DNA of 15,918 nucleotides from contig JAGOBP010000024.1 of assembly GCA_017999195.1 (NCBI GenBank), positions 1-15,918 of the forward strand, given 5' to 3'. The notes under the pieces are model-generated. The model saw nothing but the letters and a program-made list of their open reading frames with translations, made no database searches and was not told where the DNA came from. Numbering within the stretch: position 1 is the first letter of the stretch; the number at the start of each line of letters is the position of its first letter. Positions 1-6,860 of this stretch are shown piece after piece. The position numbers and the translations under genes were made by a program. This stretch comes from Thermoflexales bacterium (GTDB lineage: Bacteria; Chloroflexota; Anaerolineae; Fen-1058).

Positions 1-986
1 ACTTCATCGGTCACGTCGAATTCGCGTTTGACCAGTGCGCGGCGCGCTTCGGGATCGACAATCAATTGATCTTGATCGATGTAACTGTTGACGATGTGCC
101 TGGCGAGTTGATCGCCGCCCATGGCGGGATCGGCGGCCAATTGAGCCAAAAATTCGGTGTAGGCCCAACCGAGCGCCGGTTCAACTTCCTCGGAGGCCAC
201 CGCGTATTTGGCGTGCGGCGCGACCATCGTCATCACTTCGACTTGCGACATCAGGCACGCATCGAAGCCCAGCAACTCGAACTTGTCGATGCCGGTGGCC
301 TGTCGCGCTTTTTCCAAAGAGCGATTGATTTCCATCAACCACAGATTGTCCACGCCAAAGGCTTCGGCCAAAACGATGTCATCGACGCCCAGGCCCTTGG
401 GCGCGGGATCGCTGAAGCCGCCCGGCCAGCCCGCGCCGTGATCGGACAAAATCAGCGCGTACTTTTGGGCGGGATACGTCTCCACGGCCCACGTGATGAA
501 GTCCACCAGCGTGTCGCCGTCGGCCATGTTGATCTCGCCCAGATCGGCCAGTTCTTCGGAGCCGATCTCGTTGAGATCATCATCTTGCGTGATGAGGAAG
601 CGCTTGGCCGAAGTCCAGTTGCCCATGCCCTTGTACGCGCCCTTGTACCGATCGAGTTGGGACACGATGCGGACTTGATCGGTGGACCCCACGCGCTCGG
701 CTTCGTTGAAGTCCGTCAGGATGTCTTGCTCCAAAATCTGATCGTCCGCGTCCTGATACATCATGATCAGCCATTCAGTTTCTTCACCGGCCGGTAAGGG
801 CGCAACCGCCGGGCGGGTGGCGGCCGGGGCGTCGGGCTGCGCGGGTTGATCGGTGATCTGATCGGCCCCCGGTTTGGGTCGGCCTTGATCGGGCTGTTGC
901 GGTTCGGGCAGGGCTTCATCGCAGGCGCTGAGCAGCAAGCCCATGATGGCCACCAGACTGATGAATCGAACGAGATGTTGACGCAT
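1..986 (-). CDS. Clostripain-family (peptidase C11) lipoprotein, 3' end outside window
   Basis: This is a secreted, lipid-anchored cysteine peptidase of the clostripain type, which in known members cleaves after basic residues. Reading leftwards from the ATG at 986, 328 codons are open to the left edge. An N-terminal hydrophobic segment ends in a lipobox (L-S-A-C, Cys22), followed by a Pro/Gln/Asp-rich linker to about residue 68. The catalytic His lies in SDHGAGW (His183) and the catalytic Cys in FDACLM (Cys244), the two hallmarks of clan CD C11 peptidases; the later ASEE...GWAY segment also fits the family. An AAGGAG Shine-Dalgarno (992-997 region) sits a few bases upstream and fixes the start. 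It is the last visible gene of the leftward protease operon, separated from the trypsin-like gene by a hairpin. Family and lipoprotein calls are firm; the substrate is unknown. Confidence 0.9.
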   Translation of the reverse strand, partial: MRQHLVRFISLVAIMGLLLSACDEALPEPQQPDQGRPKPGADQITDQPAQPDAPAATRPAVAPLPAGEETEWLIMMYQDADDQILEQDILTDFNEAERVGSTDQVRIVSQLDRYKGAYKGMGNWTSAKRFLITQDDDLNEIGSEELADLGEINMADGDTLVDFITWAVETYPAQKYALILSDHGAGWPGGFSDPAPKGLGVDDIVLAEAFGVDNLWLMEINRSLEKARQATGIDKFELLGFDACLMSQVEVMTMVAPHAKYAVASEEVEPALGWAYTEFLAQLAADPAMGGDQLARHIVNSYIDQDQLIVDPEARRALVKREFDVTDE

Positions 987-1005
987 GCCTTCTCCTTAAA
1001 AGTAA

Positions 1006-1038
1006 GGGCGAAGCCTCTGTGGTGCAGAGGCTTCGCCC
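1006..1038 (-). terminator. Perfect hairpin between trypsin-like and C11 genes
   Basis: A perfect 14-bp inverted repeat (1006-1019 with 1025-1038) has a 5-nt loop. In the leftward transcript it lies 19 nt past the trypsin-like stop codon and is followed by TTACTTTT, then the Shine-Dalgarno of the C11 gene. It could be a partial intrinsic terminator that lowers expression of the last gene, or an mRNA-stabilising hairpin. The T tract is interrupted, so complete termination is not certain. Confidence 0.65.
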
Positions 1039-1057
1039 GATGGTGGTGCGGCTGAAA

Positions 1058-2548
1058 TCAGGGTTTTTGCAGCGTCAATTCCAGATCAACGCTATCCGGC
1101 GTGTCGTCGCTGACAGCCACGTCGTCTTCAAAGTTATCGTCGTAACCCTTGGCACCCGCGATGATGGTGTACGAGTCGCCGCGCGGCAGCAGGTCGGGCA
1201 GTTGGAACTGGCCGCGCTTGTCGGTGAGCGCGTACGTGAAGATGCCGTCGTCGCCGCCGTCCCAACTATCGTAGGTGAGGCCGGGATACAGCACGGCGAA
1301 GACCGCGCCCGCGATCGGCTTGTTGGTGTCCGCATCGACGATGGTGCCGGTGACTTCGACGCCGTCGCCGGTGCTGGGCTTGTCGGGCGGGGTGGCCGAC
1401 CCGATGGCGAAGCTGCCCTTTTGCAGCACTTTGCCTTCAACGACAATCTCCAATCGATACGCGCCGTCGGGCAAACTGCTCTTGCTGGATAAGGTGCGCG
1501 CTTGCGTACCGCTCTTGCCGGCGTCCCACTTGTAACTCTTGTTGACGACGGCTTCATTATCCAGGTACCAGATGGGCGCCCAGTTCAGGTTGTTCTTCAT
1601 GTTGGAGAACGTGTAAACGGCGTTGATTTCGCTGATGCCCGTCTCGAACGCGGTGGCCGGTTTGATGGGCTTGTTGTTCTTGTCGATGTCTTCGGCAAAG
1701 GTGATCGCGCCGATGGTGGCGCTGCCCGCGTTGCCGGTGGTGGGCGTGGGCGTCGGATTGGTGGTGGGCACGCTGCCGCTGCACCCGCTGGCCTGCGCTT
1801 TCTTGATCAGGTTATAGGCGCGATTGATGGGCCGTTCGGCGCTGAGGCGCGCGGCGCTCTTGGGGTCAGACCAGCCTTGCGTGTGCACGCCGATGATCTC
1901 ACCCGCTTCGTTGACGACCATCGCGCCGCTGTCGCCGGGGCCGGTGGCCGCATCGGTCTTGATCCAGATCTTGACTTTGTCTTTGCTTTCAAAGCCCGCC
2001 ACGCTGCCCTTGCTGAACGTCAATGACGGCGTGTCGCCGCTTTCGCCAAAGCCAATGCCGGGGAAGCCGATGACGGTAATGTCGTCGCCCAGGAACAATT
2101 CGTCGGCATCACCCATGGGCACGGTGGGGAAGGCCACGTTCTTGATGGGCCGGTTTTTGAGATCACTGACGATGCACGAGACGGATAGATCGAGTTCGGG
2201 ATCGACCTGCACGACCTGGGCCAGATAATTGACGACGGGCGGCTCGGTGGGGTCGTCCAGCACGCCGATCGCGATCAGCCCTTTGCTGTTATTCAGTTTC
2301 TTCGTTTGCAGATCGCCCACGACGTGATAGTTGCTCAGGATCATGCCGTCGGTGGTCAGAATAGAGCCGGACCCGGAGCCGATCATTTCGCCGTCGTTGT
2401 CGAGCATGACAATGAAGACGGACGCTTTGATGGCTTTCTGTACGGGCGTATCGCGGCCCGCGGCAAAGGTTGGTTGGCCGCCCAGCATCAGCAGGCCGGT
2501 CAAGAGGGTGGCAATCACAACTGCGTTGAGAAGTCGTTTGAAGTTCAT
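1058..2548 (-). CDS. Secreted trypsin-like serine protease with C-terminal carboxypeptidase-regulatory-like domain
   Basis: This 496-aa exported protein has a signal peptide (residues 1-30, ending near TFAA) and a chymotrypsin-fold protease. The triad can be read as His75 (SNYHVVG), Asp120 (ELDLSV) and Ser207 (GPGDSGAM), with the usual oxyanion-hole glycines, so it resembles the HtrA/DegP-type S1C catalytic domain without a PDZ domain. A Pro/Thr linker (about 261-272) leads to a beta-rich middle region and then a regulatory-like beta-sandwich (about 398-496; VTGTIVDADTNKPIAGAVF, then ...GQFQLPDLLPRGDSYTI), probably for adhesion or substrate binding. The start lies 2 nt past the retropepsin stop, and the GTAAGG before the ATG suggests translational coupling. 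Both domain calls are strong; the target is unknown. Confidence 0.9.
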   Translation of the reverse strand: MNFKRLLNAVVIATLLTGLLMLGGQPTFAAGRDTPVQKAIKASVFIVMLDNDGEMIGSGSGSILTTDGMILSNYHVVGDLQTKKLNNSKGLIAIGVLDDPTEPPVVNYLAQVVQVDPELDLSVSCIVSDLKNRPIKNVAFPTVPMGDADELFLGDDITVIGFPGIGFGESGDTPSLTFSKGSVAGFESKDKVKIWIKTDAATGPGDSGAMVVNEAGEIIGVHTQGWSDPKSAARLSAERPINRAYNLIKKAQASGCSGSVPTTNPTPTPTTGNAGSATIGAITFAEDIDKNNKPIKPATAFETGISEINAVYTFSNMKNNLNWAPIWYLDNEAVVNKSYKWDAGKSGTQARTLSSKSSLPDGAYRLEIVVEGKVLQKGSFAIGSATPPDKPSTGDGVEVTGTIVDADTNKPIAGAVFAVLYPGLTYDSWDGGDDGIFTYALTDKRGQFQLPDLLPRGDSYTIIAGAKGYDDNFEDDVAVSDDTPDSVDLELTLQKP

Positions 2549-2550
2549 CC

Positions 2551-2961
2551 TTACCCGCCTTGTGCTAACGCGTCTTGTCGTTTGGTCGTATAGAGTTCCA
2601 ACTCGGCCAAATCAACAATCGCTCGAGTTTGAGTGAGAAAATCCATTCCTACAATGCCTTCGATGTTAAAGCCATAGTTCATTGCGCCGACTTCAACTTC
2701 AAAGTCAGCAACCGTTAAATCGTTGGCTGAAATTCGATCGATTCGCTTGGTGAAGACAAATTCGATACCGCCGACACCGCGGATTTGTTCCAACGAATCC
2801 TGCATTTCGAGTTCGACGCCAATCTCGGCCAGTTTGTCGACCGAGAAAATCGTCCCCATCGAACCGGTATCAACCAGAACTTGATTGAGCGTCAAGGCCT
2901 GACCGCGATGGTTTACGGTCGCTGAAATAAACGGCAGACCGTCTTGAACACGGATTTTCAT
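2551..2961 (-). CDS. Retropepsin-like aspartyl protease (clan AA), 136 aa
   Basis: This is a small single-domain aspartyl protease of the bacterial retropepsin-like type, active as a dimer in characterised relatives. The active-site motif is VLVDTGSMGT (Asp31-Thr32-Gly33); a glycine-rich flap (about 60-66) follows, and the conserved second hydrophobic-hydrophobic-Gly motif appears as GIVGMDFL (102-109). An in-frame ATG exists eight codons upstream, but the start at 2961 is preferred because it forms an ATGA overlap with the stop of the upstream 86-aa gene, a standard coupling arrangement. No signal peptide or membrane segment is visible, so it is probably cytoplasmic. Its base composition is clearly more A/T-rich than the flanking genes (see the cassette finding). 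Family call firm; substrate unknown. Confidence 0.85.
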   Translation of the reverse strand: MKIRVQDGLPFISATVNHRGQALTLNQVLVDTGSMGTIFSVDKLAEIGVELEMQDSLEQIRGVGGIEFVFTKRIDRISANDLTVADFEVEVGAMNYGFNIEGIVGMDFLTQTRAIVDLAELELYTTKRQDALAQGG

Positions 2962-3218
2962 GCCGCACTCCGAATGCCCAGCCAATGCCGCTCTTTAATG
3001 TCCAACCGTTCACGATCGGTGTGCAGCACGAAGTATTCACGCTCCGGCCATTGGCGATGCAACTGCGAATACTGGGTCAATGCCGTTGGGGAATCGGCAA
3101 ACGTATTGAGCACGGCCAGCTGATCGATGATCCGCTTGCCGGCATCTGAGTGGGCTTGCACGGCTTCCACCAGTAACCATTGATGTGGATACTGTTGTCG
3201 AATTTCTTCCCACGTCAT
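2958..3218 (-). CDS. Small protein of unknown function paired with the retropepsin gene
   Basis: This 86-aa soluble protein has no signal peptide or membrane helix. It is rich in Trp, His and Arg (YPHQWLLVEA near residues 10-19; LHRQWPEREYFVLHT around 53-67) and ends with WLGIRSAA. A GGGAGG ribosome site 5 nt before the ATG (3224-3229) supports the start, and the stop overlaps the ATG of the aspartyl protease by four bases. I do not know its function. From memory, similar small proteins sit next to clan AA proteases in cyanobacteria and other phyla, which would make the two a mobile functional pair; this is recalled, not checked. It could be a substrate, chaperone or regulator of the protease. 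Like its partner it has lower GC than the rest of the operon. Confidence 0.8.
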   Translation of the reverse strand: MTWEEIRQQYPHQWLLVEAVQAHSDAGKRIIDQLAVLNTFADSPTALTQYSQLHRQWPEREYFVLHTDRERLDIKERHWLGIRSAA

Positions 3219-3247
3219 AGCAGCCTCCCTTGACCTAGCCGGACAGG

Positions 3248-3829
3248 CTACGGCAACTTCACGCTGCTAATGATCTTCGCGCGCAAGTCGGCCAGCCCGG
3301 CAAACGCAGTCGATTCGCTGCTGAAATGCACGATCACCAGTTGGCCGTTGCGCTTGATTAGCGTGTCGGTGGCCTCCACCACGACGGGTACGCGTGCGCT
3401 GCCCGCGGTGCCCGCCTCGGGCACGACGACGTACGCGTAATTCAACGTCGTGGCCGACTCACCATTGACGGTGTCCGCGCGCGTATCCAGCATCGAGAAG
3501 CCATCCAACTCTTGCGCCAACTTGATCGTGCGACGTGTGCTCAAAGCGTTGAGGCTGGCATCGCTGTCGAGTGCCTGCGTGGTGATACTGAAGGTGGTCG
3601 GCACGCCCGAGGTCGTGCGCGTGTCCATCGCCGCCAGCCCGGCGCTCTTGTCGCTGCGCCAACCCATCGGGGCGTTGAATGAACCCACATCGCTGCTCAG
3701 GGCTTGTGAGGCACCTTCGGCGCCGGACTTGATCGCCCACCCGATCAGCAACGCGATGACGACATGCCCGATCACGGCCCAATCGGCAAAGCGATCACGG
3801 CGAGTACGAGTTTTTGCTAAAGCAGTCAC
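3248..3829 (-). CDS. Single-pass membrane protein with extracytoplasmic domain, unknown function
   Basis: This 193-aa protein starts with GTG at 3829, supported by an AAGGAG site 6 nt upstream that overlaps the stop codon of the PrsW-like gene. A basic N-terminus (KTRTRRDR) precedes one transmembrane helix (about 18-35), giving a type II or signal-anchored topology with about 155 residues outside. The outer domain has the alternating pattern of a small alpha/beta fold, loosely like PsbP/DUF1795 lipoproteins (GFSMLDTRADTVNGESATTLNY; ...GQLVIVHFSSEST; ends ADLRAKIISSVKL). That resemblance is a guess. Its position directly after the PrsW-like gene (5-nt class spacing, shared promoter) suggests the two membrane proteins work together. 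No catalytic motif is seen. Confidence 0.8.
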   Translation of the reverse strand: MTALAKTRTRRDRFADWAVIGHVVIALLIGWAIKSGAEGASQALSSDVGSFNAPMGWRSDKSAGLAAMDTRTTSGVPTTFSITTQALDSDASLNALSTRRTIKLAQELDGFSMLDTRADTVNGESATTLNYAYVVVPEAGTAGSARVPVVVEATDTLIKRNGQLVIVHFSSESTAFAGLADLRAKIISSVKLP

Positions 3830-3839
3830 GATAGTCTCC

Positions 3840-4805
3840 TTACGCCCGATTGGCCTGTGCGGCGTCCGCGCCCGAGAGCGTGATCTGGTTGGCGCGTTGA
3901 ATCAAGCGGCCCAGCAACAACAGCACGGCCAGCGCCATGACGGTGGCCAAAATCAGCCCCGGCCACGGCGTGAAGCCGCCGCCGCTGAGCGACAGGCGCG
4001 TCGTGGTGATCTCGCCGCGCACGTAGGTGAAGACGCCGTTCAGAATTGCGGCCAGCATCACGCCCGAGGGCAGCCACCAGATTGGCTCGTCTTCAAACTT
4101 GGCGCGCGCCAGAAAATAGCCCGTAATGCCAGAGAAACTGGCCTGCGCCAACGCCGTCACCACAATGCGAATCAGCGCCGCGCGCAAATCCGCGCCCTGG
4201 CTGTCGATAACGAATTGAATGTTGAGCATGGTGGCGTAACCCAGACCGGCCGCCGTGCCGTAAATGATGCCGTCCACCCGCTCGTCAAATTCGCGCGACT
4301 GATAGATGCTGTAACGCACCGCCGCGTACTTCAAGAATTCTTGCACGACGCCAACCACCAGAATTGAGCCTAGAATCGTGGTCAACGTGGACGAGCCTAG
4401 CCACTCGGCGGTGCGGAAGACATCGCGCAGGAGCGGAATGCCGATCGCGCTGGCGAGCAGGCCGCCCAGCAAAAAGACGCCGCCGATGTAGCCTTTGGGT
4501 TCCGGCTCCAAGCGGTCTTGCGCGTAAAAGAACGTCAGCCAGAGCAGGGCGGGGATGATCGCCAGCACGACGCCCGCTATGACCAAGCCGTTTTGATCGA
4601 GCGCCAGCGGCGTGGCGCTGAGGATGACTTCGACGATGAGGACAAACGCCACCAGCGCGGCAATCTGAATCACGCCGCTGGTCCACACGCCGCGGCGCGA
4701 GGCCGTGACGCGCGCATAATGTCGCTCACAATACACGCGTCCGCCAATGCGTTTGGGTTGCTCGCCGACGGGGTCGCCGCAAATGCAGCATACTAACTCG
4801 GCCAT
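3840..4805 (-). CDS. Zinc-ribbon/PrsW-like multispan membrane protein with altered catalytic motifs
   Basis: This 321-aa protein starts at 4805 rather than at the further-upstream in-frame ATG, because a GGAGGAGG site lies 6 nt before it. The N-terminus is a small zinc-binding knuckle (Cys6, Cys9, then Cys26 and His29). After it come about seven to eight hydrophobic segments with the PrsW family pattern: RLEPEPKGY (98-106), VVQEFLKY (153-160), FDERVDGIIYGTAAGLGYA (173-191) and SGITGYFLA (225-233). PrsW proteases normally carry EExxK, a Glu in the FxxxEN motif and a His before the next helix; here those positions read Gln155-Glu156, Leu194 and Gln221. It therefore looks like a catalytically dead or altered relative. 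It is first in the leftward operon. Family membership is likely; loss of activity is inference. Confidence 0.85.
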   Translation of the reverse strand: MAELVCCICGDPVGEQPKRIGGRVYCERHYARVTASRRGVWTSGVIQIAALVAFVLIVEVILSATPLALDQNGLVIAGVVLAIIPALLWLTFFYAQDRLEPEPKGYIGGVFLLGGLLASAIGIPLLRDVFRTAEWLGSSTLTTILGSILVVGVVQEFLKYAAVRYSIYQSREFDERVDGIIYGTAAGLGYATMLNIQFVIDSQGADLRAALIRIVVTALAQASFSGITGYFLARAKFEDEPIWWLPSGVMLAAILNGVFTYVRGEITTTRLSLSGGGFTPWPGLILATVMALAVLLLLGRLIQRANQITLSGADAAQANRA

Positions 4806-4833
4806 ACACGCCTCCTCCAGGGGGAATGCGCGC

Positions 4834-4863
4834 ATTATACATTGAAGTGACCGGCACAATCAA
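4834..4863 (-). promoter_or_regulatory. Sigma70-type promoter of the leftward protease operon
   Basis: Read on the minus strand, TTGATT (4858-4863) is followed by an 18-nt spacer and a perfect TATAAT (4834-4839). The predicted start near 4827 leaves a leader of about 22 nt containing the GGAGGAGG site of the PrsW-like gene. It sits back to back with the folate-operon promoter. Confidence 0.7.
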
Positions 4864-4894
4864 TCAGAGTTTTGTGTCAACCCGCCGCCGCGCC

Positions 4895-4922
4895 TTGTCA
4901 GGCGGATGACTTGCGTTATACT
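4895..4922 (+). promoter_or_regulatory. Promoter of the pterin/folate operon, predicting a leaderless mRNA
   Basis: TTGTCA (4895-4900), a 16-nt spacer and TATACT (4917-4922). With the usual distance from the -10 box, transcription would start at 4929, which is the A of the ATG of the next gene. No Shine-Dalgarno precedes that ATG, which agrees with leaderless initiation. Confidence 0.65.
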
Positions 4923-4928
4923 TGCGGC

Positions 4929-5408
4929 ATGTCCAACTTCAACGTCCATGTCTCCAAAGACTACCTGATTTTCTGCGCCGCGCACTTTGTCACCTATGAC
5001 GGCCAGTGCGAGCCGCTGCACGGCCACAACTATCGCGCCAGCGTCACGGTGGAAGGCGACCTGCAAGCCGATCAATTCGTTGTCAACTTCGTCACGCTCA
5101 AACGCACCATGCGCAAATTGGTCGATCAACTCGATCATCGCACGCTGCTGCCCGCGACCAATCCGCATTTCCGATTGACCCACGCCAACCACGAGATCAC
5201 CGTGGAGGTTGAGAATCGCCGCTACGTGCTGCCCGAAACCGACGTGTTGGTGCTGCCGATTCCGAACACCACCGCCGAATTGCTGGCCAAATATCTGGCC
5301 GAACAACTCCGCGCCGAGTTGCGCGACCTCCCCAACCTCACGGCGTGCGAGATGACGGTGGACGAAGTGCAAGGCCAATCGGCTACCTATCGCGAGGCGT
5401 GGCGATAA
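4929..5408 (+). CDS. 6-pyruvoyl-tetrahydropterin synthase/QueD-family enzyme, possible FolB substitute
   Basis: This 159-aa member of the PTPS/QueD (COG0720) family acts on 7,8-dihydroneopterin triphosphate or dihydroneopterin. Zinc ligands are His19 (CAAHF) and His31/His33 (HGHNY); the catalytic Cys27 lies four residues before His31, the Asp69-His70 dyad is in QLDHRTL, and a C-terminal Glu146 is in EVQGQSATY. Next to the Cys is Glu28, giving C-E-P-L-H-G-H-N-Y. The group called PTPS-III, reported to replace dihydroneopterin aldolase, uses a Glu near this place. The gene overlaps folKP by one base (TAATG), and no folB lies in the cluster, so a folate role is more likely than queuosine. The start at 4929 (MSNFNVHV) was chosen over 4872 because of family length and the promoter. 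Confidence 0.88.
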   Translation: MSNFNVHVSKDYLIFCAAHFVTYDGQCEPLHGHNYRASVTVEGDLQADQFVVNFVTLKRTMRKLVDQLDHRTLLPATNPHFRLTHANHEITVEVENRRYVLPETDVLVLPIPNTTAELLAKYLAEQLRAELRDLPNLTACEMTVDEVQGQSATYREAWR

Positions 5409-6793
5409 TGGGTGCTGACAACGCGCGCGTTTACCTGGCGCTCGGTTCCAACCTCGGTGATCGACATGGCCGCTTGATCGAAGCCGTTGAACGCTTGCAA
5501 GCGCATATCGCGATTGATGCCATTTCCTCGATCTATCAGACCGAGCCGTGGGGCTACGCCGATCAACCCCGCTTCCTCAATGCGGCTTGCTCCGGCACGA
5601 CTGATCTTTCACCCGAAGATGTGCTGGCCTTTGCCAAATCGATCGAAGTGGCGCTGGGCCGCGAACCCACCTTCCGTTACGGTCCGCGCGCAATCGACCT
5701 TGATATTTTGTTGTACGACAATGTCATCATCGACACGGACAACTATCGTGTGCCGCATCCCGGCCTGCACAGGCGTGATTTTGTATTAGCGCCGCTGGCC
5801 GAGATTGCCGCTGATGTCGTTCATCCGGTGTTGGGGCAAACCATCGCCGCTTTGCGAAACACGCTTGATCTCTCGCAAATCAAGCCCTTTGCGCTGCGTC
5901 CGCTGCAACTTGGCTCACGCTGGTTTCACTGGGGACGCCAGACCTACGTCATGGGCATCCTCAACGTCACGCCCGATTCATTCAGCGGCGATGGCCTGTT
6001 GAAGCAAGCCGATTGGCTGGCGGCCACTGTCGAGCGGGGCAGGGCGATGATCGGCGCGGGCGCACACGTGATCGATGTGGGTGGCGAATCAACGCGCCCC
6101 GGTTCAAGCGTGGTGGCGGTGGGTGAAGAACTCGATCGGGTGATCCCGGCGATCGAGGCCTTGTCACGGGCCGGAATCGGGCCGATCTCGATCGATACGT
6201 ATAAGGCCGAAGTCGCGCGGCAGGCCCTCGAGGCGGGCGCGGCCCTCGTCAACGACGTGTGGGGCTTGCGGCGTGATCTGAACATGGCCGCGTTGATTGC
6301 CCAACGCCATGTGCCCGTGATCGTCATGCATAATCGCTCGAAGCCGCAGGACGCTGCGTTTGAAGCGCGTTTGGGTGGGCGTTACACTGGCTCGCATTAC
6401 GACGATCTGATTCCTGACATCCAACGCGAATTGCTAGAGTGCGTCGATCTGGCGCGGCAAGCGGGTGTGCCCGATCATCACCTGATTTTGGATACGGGCA
6501 TTGGCTTTGGCAAAACCGTGCCGCAAAACTTGGAACTGCTCGATCGGACGGGCGACTTCCGCGCGTTGGGTTGGCCGATCTTGATCGGGCCGTCGCGCAA
6601 ATCGTTCATTGGCTACACGCTCGATCTGCCGCCTGATCAACGCATCGAAGGCACAGCGGCCGCGGTGGCCGTCGGCATCGCGCGCGGCGCAGACCTGGTG
6701 CGCGTGCATGATGTTGAGATCATGGCGCGTGTCGCCAAGATGACGGACGCCATCGTGAGACGGAGAGAATTGGACGCTGATAAACGCGGATGA
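5408..6793 (+). CDS. folKP: Bifunctional HPPK-DHPS (FolK-FolP fusion)
   Basis: This 461-aa fusion carries two consecutive steps of folate synthesis. Residues 1 to about 155 are 6-hydroxymethyl-7,8-dihydropterin pyrophosphokinase: LALGSNLGD (10-18), the TEPWGY segment (45-50) and the signature RYGPRAIDLDILLY (90-103). After a short linker, residues about 178-455 are dihydropteroate synthase: MGILNVTPDSF (182-192), IDVGGESTRPG (222-232), SIDTYKAEVA (261-270), VNDVWG (281-286), LDTGIGFGKT (361-370), GPSRKSF (394-400) and GTAAAVAVG with the final RVHDV. All expected substrate-binding motifs are present, so both activities are likely. The ATG at 5408 overlaps the stop of the PTPS-like gene, indicating coupling; upstream in-frame starts lie inside that gene. 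The last residues (about LDADKRG) and the stop codon are encoded by an intergenic repeat that begins at 6772. Confidence 0.95.
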   Translation: MGADNARVYLALGSNLGDRHGRLIEAVERLQAHIAIDAISSIYQTEPWGYADQPRFLNAACSGTTDLSPEDVLAFAKSIEVALGREPTFRYGPRAIDLDILLYDNVIIDTDNYRVPHPGLHRRDFVLAPLAEIAADVVHPVLGQTIAALRNTLDLSQIKPFALRPLQLGSRWFHWGRQTYVMGILNVTPDSFSGDGLLKQADWLAATVERGRAMIGAGAHVIDVGGESTRPGSSVVAVGEELDRVIPAIEALSRAGIGPISIDTYKAEVARQALEAGAALVNDVWGLRRDLNMAALIAQRHVPVIVMHNRSKPQDAAFEARLGGRYTGSHYDDLIPDIQRELLECVDLARQAGVPDHHLILDTGIGFGKTVPQNLELLDRTGDFRALGWPILIGPSRKSFIGYTLDLPPDQRIEGTAAAVAVGIARGADLVRVHDVEIMARVAKMTDAIVRRRELDADKRG

Positions 6794-6847
6794 ACGCGGA
6801 TAAAGCAAGTTGTTTACCCATCTGTGTAATCCGTAAAATCTGTGTCC
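6772..6847. repeat. Inverted repeat with arms built of 10-nt units
   Basis: The left arm is three tandem degenerate decamers of the type RRACGCNGAT, starting at 6772. The right arm, read in reverse complement from 6847, begins GGACACAGAT and continues with related 9-10-nt units, so the element is an imperfect palindrome. It covers the last codons of folKP and the gap before the rhomboid gene. I recall sequences of this type (CGCGGATAAACGC...) scattered through several bacterial genomes; copy number here is unknown. Confidence 0.75.
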
Positions 6848-6860
6848 AAATAGAGAAGCG

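Noticed and set aside
66..797. Long plus-strand open frame of 243 codons
   Set aside because: It lies opposite the C11 peptidase gene, which has a lipobox, catalytic motifs and a ribosome site; the plus frame has no recognisable family and is a high-GC antisense shadow.
3450..4367. Plus-strand open frame of 305 codons
   Set aside because: It is antisense to the membrane protein and PrsW-like genes, with Gln/His/Arg-rich low-complexity sequence and no motif.
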